This document shows, one piece after another, positions 1-6,075 of a stretch of 16,551 nucleotides of DNA. The DNA comes from DATDCV01 sp036524155. GTDB taxonomy: Bacteria > Verrucomicrobiota > Verrucomicrobiia > Limisphaerales > UBA8199. The stretch lies in the NCBI GenBank assembly GCA_036524155.1, contig DATDCV010000360.1, positions 1 through 16,551 of the forward strand, written 5' to 3'. The notes under the pieces were generated by a model. The model worked only from the letters and a program-made list of their open reading frames with translations. It did no database searches and was not told the DNA's origin. The position numbers were made by a program, and so were the translations under genes. The stretch's first letter is position 1, and the number at the start of each line of letters is the position of its first letter.

Positions 1-783
1 CCAGCTCCGGCAGCCTCACAGGAGCCCGTGCGCCTCAAAGGCGAAACGCCCCCCAGTCTACAGGCGCTGAATTCCGCTCCAATAGGGCCACCTTTGCCTC
101 AACTTGTCCAGCCAAGTGCGGTGCAGCTAGCGGCGGTCGAACCGCCGCTTGCTCTGGAACCCGCGCCGAGCACCAGCGGAGAGAAGATGAAAGCGCCAAC
201 CAATGAGATGGCTGCCTCACCTGCCGATTTGCCAGTTCCGCTGCACGGGGTGCTAGAGCCGGCGCGGGGCCTCGAAGAGTCAGAATCCCGCCGCCAGAAG
301 GCACATCTTCAAGTCCGCGGCAATTCACGTGAGCCTCCCATTCCTGTAGTGCGGTCCAGGCGTGTCAATGTAAAGGATGGAGCACCCGCACCCGACGTGT
401 TTGTTGAAGCCAGGCAAGCATCGGTACAGCCTTTGTTTCGGTCGCTCGAGACGAGCGGCTTTCCAGTCTCCGCCGAGAACGACTTGCTCACTGGAGGCCC
501 GCACCAGCCCATCACTGAAAACATGAAGCGAACGCCCGCGATGCCCCAGGTGATAAAGCCGGCGTTGGTGGCTGGTTATGGCGAATTCCGTCTGCTGGGA
601 CGGGCTCCCACCACTGCCGCAATGCGCCCAGCAGCGCCCTCGATCCATGTGAAGATTGGCAGAGTCGAAGTCCGCGGGACTCCTTCCGAGGCGCCGAGTC
701 GGCCCGTCGCGCCGGTCGCCCCGGCGCAACAAGGGTTCACAGGCTACTCGAAATTACGTTGCTATCGGAATTGGCCTGCATGA
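1..783 (+). CDS. Pro/Ala-rich eCIS-associated protein, C-terminal part (5' end outside window)
   Basis: The frame is open from base 1, so the true start probably lies upstream; a GTG at 28 is possible but has no convincing ribosome site. The visible ~260 residues are rich in Pro, Ala and Arg and look disordered. Near the C-terminus (bases 643-678) is the phrase IHVKIGRVEVRG, followed by a Pro-rich spacer and a short aromatic/basic tail ending at TGA 781-783. From memory, a similar 'I-x-V-x-IGR-x-EVRA' phrase occurs near the end of low-complexity proteins encoded just before DUF4255 genes in eCIS loci; I could not check this. The stop overlaps the next ATG (ATGA), implying translational coupling. 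Function unknown; a structural or linker role in the particle is a guess. Confidence 0.6.
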   Translation, partial: PAPAASQEPVRLKGETPPSLQALNSAPIGPPLPQLVQPSAVQLAAVEPPLALEPAPSTSGEKMKAPTNEMAASPADLPVPLHGVLEPARGLEESESRRQKAHLQVRGNSREPPIPVVRSRRVNVKDGAPAPDVFVEARQASVQPLFRSLETSGFPVSAENDLLTGGPHQPITENMKRTPAMPQVIKPALVAGYGEFRLLGRAPTTAAMRPAAPSIHVKIGRVEVRGTPSEAPSRPVAPVAPAQQGFTGYSKLRCYRNWPA

Positions 784-2111
784 GTAGTTTCCTAGCCATC
801 GGCGGGGTGAGCGCGACTCTTCAGACGCTCTTGCGTGATCGAATGGAGTTACCAACGGGCGTAGTGCGCGCCAACCTCGCAGTTTCGATTGGTGTCCCGC
901 CGGCTGAAGAGGACGCGGGGGTCGAGCCCCCGCGCGTGAATCTTTTCCTTTATCGGGTGACGGAAAACGGCGCACTCAAGAACCAGATGATCCCAGGGCA
1001 GGGACATCCAAGCGAATATGGCCATCCACCGCTGAGCCTGGTGCTGCATTATCTGTTGACGGCCTATGGCACCACTGAGGACACCACTGTTATCAACGGA
1101 ACCCGCGCTCATTTTCTGCTGGGCAGCGCCATGAGGGTGTTGCACGACCATCCAGTGATCACCGAGGCGTTGGTTACAGTCCAGGCGCCGGTGAACCAGA
1201 CCGTTCTCCATCAAAGCCTGCGCGGAGAATTCGAGCAGGTGAAGCTATGCCTCGATCCCATCAGCCTGGAAGATCTATCGAAAGTCTGGACTGCTCTGAC
1301 GCGGCCGTTTCGGCTTTCTGCGGCTTACACCGTCAGCGTGGTCCAAATCGAGAGCCACCGACTGAAGACCCTCGCCGGCCCCGTGCTTACTCGGCGCATC
1401 CACCTGGCCGTCTCGCGCCGACCGGAGATCTCGGTTGTTTATCGCACCCCAGCGCTACCGGGCGAGATCATCCGCGACACGCGGGCACACGTCTTACAGG
1501 AGTTGACGATCGAAGGCGCCAATCTTCAGGCACCACAGGTTTGGGTTAAAATCGGAGACTTGGAACCGGTTCGTGTACAGCCAGTCTCCGATGACCGGAT
1601 CCGGATAACCATCCCCGATGGCACTTACCCTGTGGACGCCGATCACCCGGCGGTGCGGCCGATCCCTGTGGCCGACCGCTTGCGACCTGGCGCGCAGACC
1701 GTCGAGGTCCAGGTTTCGCGGCCCACCGAGGTGGTTGAGGGCGGTCTCAACCACGGAGCGGTCGTCTTAGACGAGCGCCGCCAGTCTTCAAACCAAGGGA
1801 TATTCTTGCTCGTTCCCGAAGTTGTGGGGGTTAATCCTGTAAACGGCGGCGTAAACACGCTTCTCACTGTGAATGGCCGGCGCCTGTACCGACCCCCCGT
1901 TAAAAGCGTGGTGCTCGTCGGGGATGTGTCCATCCCGGTGCGGGAGCCCGGTCCGGGGGATCCGTGGGGCGCCCCGACTGACACGTTGGTTCAGGTCCCT
2001 TTGAGAGACTTGGGACTCACGGTGCCGCCGACACCTCCCGGCGTTTACCCAGTGCGGGCCATGGTCAACGGCGCGCAGAGTATGGAGAATGTCAACTTCC
2101 AACTGACATAA
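780..2111 (+). CDS. DUF4255 (Pvc16-type) eCIS cap protein with IPT/TIG-like repeats
   Basis: A 443-residue protein if started at ATG 780, which overlaps the upstream TGA by ATGA; a TTG at 759 in the same frame would add seven residues and is less likely. Residues ~1-190 match the DUF4255/Pvc16 N-terminal family: an opening SSFLAIGGVSATLQTLL, then the PPRVNLFLYRVTENGALKN segment and the HPPLSLVLHYLLTAYG segment. In PVC/Afp particles this protein closes the tail end distal to the baseplate. Residues ~237-320 (LTIEGANLQ onward) and ~345-443 (VVGVNPVNGG onward) look like two Ig-like IPT/TIG beta domains. Its stop TAA overlaps the next ATG by one base. Family call firm; IPT assignment from pattern only. 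Confidence 0.88.
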   Translation: MSSFLAIGGVSATLQTLLRDRMELPTGVVRANLAVSIGVPPAEEDAGVEPPRVNLFLYRVTENGALKNQMIPGQGHPSEYGHPPLSLVLHYLLTAYGTTEDTTVINGTRAHFLLGSAMRVLHDHPVITEALVTVQAPVNQTVLHQSLRGEFEQVKLCLDPISLEDLSKVWTALTRPFRLSAAYTVSVVQIESHRLKTLAGPVLTRRIHLAVSRRPEISVVYRTPALPGEIIRDTRAHVLQELTIEGANLQAPQVWVKIGDLEPVRVQPVSDDRIRITIPDGTYPVDADHPAVRPIPVADRLRPGAQTVEVQVSRPTEVVEGGLNHGAVVLDERRQSSNQGIFLLVPEVVGVNPVNGGVNTLLTVNGRRLYRPPVKSVVLVGDVSIPVREPGPGDPWGAPTDTLVQVPLRDLGLTVPPTPPGVYPVRAMVNGAQSMENVNFQLT

Positions 2112-4282
2112 TGACGTTGCTTGAGCATGAGGAGCAGTGGACAGCTGTCAACCGGGCCTATCTGCGAGCCGAGTTGGACCGGTTGCGGCTGCTTTGCTGG
2201 CGTCGGGTGCGCTGGTTGCGCCAGCTCTGGCAGCAAGATCCGTTGTCGCATAACCGCAGCTTGGTCATCAGCGAAGAGCAAGCCAATCGGTTGCTCGATG
2301 GCCACGGCGCGGAACGGGAAGCGCGTTTTTTCGAGGAAGACCCGGAGTGTGTGGAACTCGGCAGGCGTCTGGACCAAGTGGAGGAGGAATTGGCTCGCCA
2401 GCGGCCTCAGTCAGTGGAGTCGGACGATCTGCCCTCGATAGAGATTCTTTCCCGCTCATTCGGACTAACGGCGTTGGAGCGGGATATTGTGCTATGGTGC
2501 GTGGCGCCGGAGCTCGATCCGTCCTTTACGATCCTGTACGCGTACATGCACGATGATGTCCAGGCGCGCTATCCGACGTTGCACCTGGCGCTGAGCTTGC
2601 CCCGATGGCAACCTGACGAACGCGCCGCTGCCCGGAACATACTGTTGCCTGGAGCTCCCCTTCGGCGGTTCAAGCTGGTCAGCTTGGCGGAAGCGGCGCC
2701 TGGTACACCCCAGTGCCTCCGACCGCTGCGGGTGGAAGAGCGTGTGTCCGATTACGTGCGCGGGTTTAATCGCCTGGACGAATACCTCGCGCACTTCGTG
2801 CGTCCGGTGCCGCCTGCGCCCGTGGCCGGGGTGCAACTTGAATTGATAAATGGCCTAGTCCATTGGGCGGAGTCGCATCCCGCGGGAGATCCCTGGCCGC
2901 TGTTTCAGTTAACGGGCACCCCAGGGGCTGGCAAGCAGGTGATCGCCAGGGAATTTTGCGCCAGGATTGGCTTACACCTTTACGCTCTCGATTTCCAGAG
3001 GCTGCCCTCCCAGGATTCCGAGAAGCAGGCCCTACTGCAAATCATGGAACGGGAAGCCGTCCTCTCACGACTCGCGTTTTATCTAGATGTAACCGAGGTC
3101 CCGACGACGGACATGGCAGTGCTGGCGACGACGCGGGACTGGCTAGAGCGCGTCGGCGCCGTCTGGTTTGTCGGCAGCCGAGAGCGTTGGCACTTCGATA
3201 GACCCAGCCTGCATCTGGCAGTCCCGAAGCCGAACCTCGCCGCTCAACGGCAGCTTTGGTCTCAATCCCTGCACAATGTTCCTCATGCGCTGAATGGCCA
3301 GATTGAAGAAATCCTGCAGCAATTTGACTTTGGACCGCAGGCCATCCAGCAAGTCGTCGGCGCGGCGCTGGCTAGGGCCCGGCAGCGTCCAACCGGTGAA
3401 GCAGTGCTCGCGCCAGCGGACCTTTGGAGTGCGTGTCGCGACCAGGTGGGGTGGCGGTTGGCAGATCTCGCGCAACGCCTCGAGCCGTGCTACCGGTGGG
3501 AGGACATTGTATTGCCGGAAGATGCCTTGCGCCAGTTGCGCGAGATCGCTGACCAGGTCGCTGCGCGGTCCGAAGTTTACGAACGATGGGGTTTTGGTGC
3601 GCGCTTGGCACGTGGGCGCGGCATCAGCGCGTTGTTCTCCGGTCCCAGCGGTACCGGCAAGACCATGGCGGCCGAGATCCTCGCGCGGTATTTAAACTTG
3701 GATCTCTACCGCATTGATCTGGCGGGAGTGGTGAGCAAGTACATCGGCGAGACAGAAAAGAACCTGCGGAATGTCTTTGATGCCGCGGAACAGAGCGGGG
3801 CGATCCTGTTTTTTGACGAGGCCGATGCGCTGTTCGGCAAACGCAGCGAGGTTAAGGACAGTCACGACCGCTACGCGAACATCGAGGTCAATTACCTGCT
3901 GCAACGCATGGAGGATTATCGCGGCCTGGCCATTTTGTGCACCAACCGCCGCTCGGCGCTGGACCGGGCCTTCCTGCGCCGCCTGCGGTTCCTTGTGGAC
4001 TTCCCGTTCCCCGATGCGAACCATCGACGTCTCATTTGGGAGAAAGTATTTCCTCCGGAAACGCCATTGGATGAGCTAGACTGGGAGGCGCTCTCGCGCC
4101 TCGAAATTGCCGGAGGCAACATCCGGAACATCGGGCTGAACGCAGCCTTTTTGGCAGCGAACGAGCGGACAAAGTTGCAAATGAGTCACCTGTTGCACGC
4201 CGCACGGCGCGAGTATGCGAAGATTGACAAGTTACTGACCGAGTCGGAATTTGGAGCTCACTACCGGCAGGTTAAGATATGA
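2111..4282 (+). CDS. AAA+ ATPase of eCIS (Pvc15-type)
   Basis: A 723-residue ATPase. The C-terminal AAA+ module is intact: Walker A GPSGTGKT at residues 511-518, Walker B ILFFDEADALFG with Asp569-Glu570, a sensor-1-like CTN, and an arginine-rich segment LDRAFLRRLRF from residue 617 that would carry the arginine finger. An earlier module has a degenerate Walker A (GTPGAGKQ, residues 269-276, Gln in place of Thr/Ser) and no acidic Walker B, so it is probably non-catalytic. The first ~200 residues are helical with no motif I can name. The length and two-module plan fit the eCIS ATPase family, which is conserved in PVC-like loci and thought to act in assembly or cargo handling; its exact job is not settled. 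ATG overlaps the preceding TAA; the stop overlaps the next gene by ATGA. Confidence 0.9.
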   Translation: MTLLEHEEQWTAVNRAYLRAELDRLRLLCWRRVRWLRQLWQQDPLSHNRSLVISEEQANRLLDGHGAEREARFFEEDPECVELGRRLDQVEEELARQRPQSVESDDLPSIEILSRSFGLTALERDIVLWCVAPELDPSFTILYAYMHDDVQARYPTLHLALSLPRWQPDERAAARNILLPGAPLRRFKLVSLAEAAPGTPQCLRPLRVEERVSDYVRGFNRLDEYLAHFVRPVPPAPVAGVQLELINGLVHWAESHPAGDPWPLFQLTGTPGAGKQVIAREFCARIGLHLYALDFQRLPSQDSEKQALLQIMEREAVLSRLAFYLDVTEVPTTDMAVLATTRDWLERVGAVWFVGSRERWHFDRPSLHLAVPKPNLAAQRQLWSQSLHNVPHALNGQIEEILQQFDFGPQAIQQVVGAALARARQRPTGEAVLAPADLWSACRDQVGWRLADLAQRLEPCYRWEDIVLPEDALRQLREIADQVAARSEVYERWGFGARLARGRGISALFSGPSGTGKTMAAEILARYLNLDLYRIDLAGVVSKYIGETEKNLRNVFDAAEQSGAILFFDEADALFGKRSEVKDSHDRYANIEVNYLLQRMEDYRGLAILCTNRRSALDRAFLRRLRFLVDFPFPDANHRRLIWEKVFPPETPLDELDWEALSRLEIAGGNIRNIGLNAAFLAANERTKLQMSHLLHAARREYAKIDKLLTESEFGAHYRQVKI

Positions 4283-4500
4283 GCAGCTTAGCCCACCTTA
4301 TTGAGATTGATCGCGTCATTCTGAGCAGGACGGCCGCATATCCCGGCGATCGTCTGCGCTTGCTGGTCCAAGAGGAAATCCTACGCGTGTTGAGTGAAGA
4401 TAGCATACCGGCGGAAGCCACTGCTCCCAATGTCAAAACCACCGTGGCCGGGGAAGTAGCGCACTCCGTCCTCCAAGCGGCCAGGCGTGCGGAGGGCTAA
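4279..4500 (+). CDS. Small eCIS-associated protein, copy 1
   Basis: A 73-residue protein beginning at ATG 4279 inside the ATPase stop (ATGA overlap). It starts with a hydrophobic/acidic helix-like segment (SSLAHLIEIDRVILSR), then an amphipathic stretch containing DRLRLLVQEEILRVL, and ends with EATAPNVKTTVAGEV-AHSVLQAA. No signal peptide or membrane segment. A second copy lies at 5849/5871-6071 in the same position relative to the second DUF4157 gene, so the small gene and the DUF4157 gene travel as a pair. That pairing suggests an adaptor, chaperone or loading factor for the cargo, but this is inference; I do not recognise a named family. The next gene starts three bases after its stop. Confidence 0.72.
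   Translation: MSSLAHLIEIDRVILSRTAAYPGDRLRLLVQEEILRVLSEDSIPAEATAPNVKTTVAGEVAHSVLQAARRAEG
4413..4469 (+). repeat. 57-base direct repeat, copy 1
   Basis: This segment, coding for the EATAPNVKTT...HSV part of small protein copy 1, matches 5984-6040 at 55 of 57 bases by direct comparison (T/G at the 32nd base and C/T at the 48th). The flanking parts of the two small genes are clearly more diverged. The two copies bracket exactly one effector cassette. Confidence 0.85.
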
Positions 4501-4503
4501 CCA

Positions 4504-4863
4504 GTGCATAGAGTAGAGCGCGTATTGAACAGAAGCAGCCAGATGCCCCGCCCGTTGCGCATGGCCGGAGCCGTGTCGCACGCGAAAGGAGCACCGCCAG
4601 CCAGGATGAGCAATCAGGTCATGCAGCGGCGGTTGATCCAAGCGAAGCTCACCGTCAATAAGCCCGGTGATTCATTCGAACAGGAGGCCGATCGGGTATC
4701 GGAGGCAGTCATGCGCGTAACCGATCGTGACTCATCGAAATCGGCGGGGGTAACTGAGCAAGAGCCTGATAGCTGGATTCAACGGCTCTGCCCGGGCTGC
4801 GAGGAGGATCTGCAAAGACAGGTTTATGGGAGGAGAAGCGGTCGAGACAGATCTCGAAAGTGA
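4504..4863 (+). CDS. DUF4157 effector copy 1, N-terminal fragment (frameshifted)
   Basis: GTG start at 4504, three bases after the small gene's stop; the matching copy 2 gene begins with ATG at the equivalent place, supporting this start. Residues ~49-76 (AKLTVNKPGDSFEQEADRV...VM) are the conserved segment that precedes the DUF4157 core, and residues ~91-104 hold IQRLCPGCEED with a single CxxC pair; copy 2 has IQRLCSECEEE. After LQRQV the frame gives a basic, atypical tail (YGRRSGRDRSRK) and stops at 4863, before any DUF4157 core. Dropping one T from the TTT at 4823-4825 joins it smoothly to the next open frame (LQRQV-MGGEAVETD). I read it as the first third of one ~416-residue protein, broken by an insertion or a sequencing error. 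Confidence 0.75.
   Translation: MHRVERVLNRSSQMPRPLRMAGAVSHAKGAPPARMSNQVMQRRLIQAKLTVNKPGDSFEQEADRVSEAVMRVTDRDSSKSAGVTEQEPDSWIQRLCPGCEEDLQRQVYGRRSGRDRSRK
4823..4825 (+). other. Apparent +1 frameshift site (T-run)
   Basis: TTT between CAG-GT and ATG. Reading it as TT keeps the DUF4157 frame open from 4504 to 5755. Upstream motifs are in frame 1 and the DUF4157 core is in frame 2, so the change of frame must occur at or just before here. It may be a real mutation, an assembly error in a homopolymer, or a programmed shift; no slippery sequence of a known class is evident. Confidence 0.65.
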
Positions 4864-5755
4864 AATGACGAGCGTCGCTGAAGATAGGGAAGATGATATT
4901 GTGGCTGACGAAACGGGCATGCCGAGACTGGAGAGTGGCACGGCAGGCCCGACTGCCGCTGTAGCGGCATCTATTGATGTTCCAAAGGCAGGGGGCAAAT
5001 CCCTGGAACCCAGCGTGCAGCATTTAATGGAACGGCGTATCGGTCATGATTTCAGCCGCGTGCGTGTCCACCGAGACGAGGCAGCCGTCCAGTCCAGCCG
5101 ACAACTAGGAGCGCATGCCTATACAGTGGGACACCATGTTTATTTCAATGCCGGTCAACACAAGCCTGCAAGTTTTGAAGGGCGGAGATTGCTGGCCCAT
5201 GAATTGACCCACGTTGTTCAACAAACAAACCCTGGCAACATGCCCGGACTCGGTGTGCAAAGGCAACCAGCGAGGCGTCCCGGCGCAGGAAGCTCTCGAG
5301 CGAGACGTAGCAGCCCGCAGTGCGTAAACGAGTGTGCCGGTGGCGCGTGCCCGCAAGGGAAGCAACGCCAAGTGGTGAGGAACGATTGCTCTGACTCCCC
5401 GCCTGTTAACCAGCAGGATTATATCACCGCTCTACATGTCTCACTCGGTGATAAGACTGTCAAAGTAATGTGGTGGGCGGAAGGTTTTGGGGGGTATTCT
5501 GAGGTGTGGCCATGTTCGCCAAATCCCTCTGTCACGCCGCGGCATAGCGCGGATCAGCCGGAGTTCGTTGCAAAAAAGTGCAGTATCAACCATACCAATC
5601 GGCACAGGGATGGCATGGCTTGGCTCACAGCTTTCCAGAGTACGAATGTGGGAATTGGATTCCACGATTCACAGCACGTTGGGCCGGCTTGCGTCTCGCA
5701 TGGTTGTGTTCGCGTGTGTTGCGATAAGGCCGAAATCATCAATAAGAACACCTAG
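4826..5755 (+). CDS. DUF4157 + L,D-transpeptidase-like (YkuD) effector, C-terminal fragment
   Basis: A 309-residue frame from ATG 4826. Residues ~53-134 are the DUF4157/eCIS core (GHDFSRVRVH, YTVGHHVYF, GRRLLAHELTHVVQQ) with a metalloprotease-like HELTH at 125-129. After a GVQRQPARRPG linker comes a cysteine-rich region, then a YkuD-type domain: strands ITALHVSLGDKTVKVMW, a WPCSPNPSVTP segment, and the catalytic signature GIGFH(280)...S(291)HGC(294)VRV. The His-to-SHGC gap is 10 residues, shorter than the usual 14-17. YkuD enzymes form 3-3 peptidoglycan cross-links or remodel peptidoglycan, so this is a likely envelope-acting cargo. TAG at 5753-5755 stops the protein just before what looks like the fold's last strand. 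An independent start at 4826 is possible, but continuity with 4504-4863 is more likely. Confidence 0.8.
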   Translation: MGGEAVETDLESEMTSVAEDREDDIVADETGMPRLESGTAGPTAAVAASIDVPKAGGKSLEPSVQHLMERRIGHDFSRVRVHRDEAAVQSSRQLGAHAYTVGHHVYFNAGQHKPASFEGRRLLAHELTHVVQQTNPGNMPGLGVQRQPARRPGAGSSRARRSSPQCVNECAGGACPQGKQRQVVRNDCSDSPPVNQQDYITALHVSLGDKTVKVMWWAEGFGGYSEVWPCSPNPSVTPRHSADQPEFVAKKCSINHTNRHRDGMAWLTAFQSTNVGIGFHDSQHVGPACVSHGCVRVCCDKAEIINKNT

Positions 5756-5785
5756 AGTGGGCGCACTGTCATTACCGTTACGTAA
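5753..5785 (+). other. Premature TAG followed by in-frame final YkuD strand
   Basis: After TAG 5753-5755 the same frame reads SGRTVITVT and then TAA at 5783-5785. YkuD domains normally end with a strand of the type G-x-x-V-x-I/V, so this looks like the lost end of the domain. A single C-to-T change (CAG to TAG) would explain it; readthrough is an alternative. Confidence 0.55.
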
Positions 5786-5848
5786 TCTCGGGCGGGCAAA
5801 GAGGTTGCAGTAGGCACATCGAAGGTACCCGCGGGCGCCTGCGAAAAC

Positions 5849-6071
5849 ATGAACAAGCAACCGCACGTCGTTGAGGATCGACCGCATCGTTTCGAGCGAG
5901 GCGGCAGGGGATCCTGCCGACCGTCTGCGGTCCCTAATCCGGGAGGAATTCCAGCGCCTTTTGATGGGCGATAGCATCACGCTGGAAGCCACTGCTCCCA
6001 ATGTCAAAACCACCGGGGCCGGGGAAGTAGTGCACTCCGTTGTCACTGCAATCCACGATCAGGCACCGTAA
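5849..6071 (+). pseudogene. Small eCIS-associated protein, copy 2 (apparently frameshifted near its start)
   Basis: Homologue of the 73-residue protein at 4279. From 5877 the frame reads IDRIVSSEAAGDPADRLRSLIREEFQRLL...SITLEATAPNVKTTGAGEV, aligning along its length with copy 1. The residues matching the start of copy 1 (MNKQPHVVE, from ATG 5849) are in another frame. Copy 1 has E-I-D-R where this copy has GAG-G-ATC-GAC-CGC, so one extra G around 5874-5876 shifts the frame. A TTG at 5871 in the downstream frame would give a 66-residue protein and could rescue expression, but it has no obvious ribosome site. Stop TAA at 6069-6071, four bases before the next ATG. Either a decaying duplicate or a sequencing error; if TTG is used, it is functional but shortened. 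Confidence 0.6.
5984..6040 (+). repeat. 57-base direct repeat, copy 2
   Basis: Near-identical partner of 4413-4469 (55 of 57 bases), at the same codon phase in small protein copy 2. The repeats are 1571 bases apart. Recombination between them would remove the first DUF4157/YkuD gene and leave one intact chimeric small gene directly before the second effector. Confidence 0.85.
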
Positions 6072-6075
6072 GCGT

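Noticed and set aside
2915..2938. Degenerate first P-loop in the ATPase considered as a disabling mutation
   Set aside because: The whole first module lacks Walker B acids as well, so it looks like a long-standing non-catalytic domain rather than a recent lesion; the second module is intact.
5831..5842. Palindrome-like GCGGGCGCCTGC before small gene copy 2, considered as a terminator or operator
   Set aside because: It has no loop and no T-run, and a single imperfect 12-base palindrome is expected by chance in GC-rich sequence.
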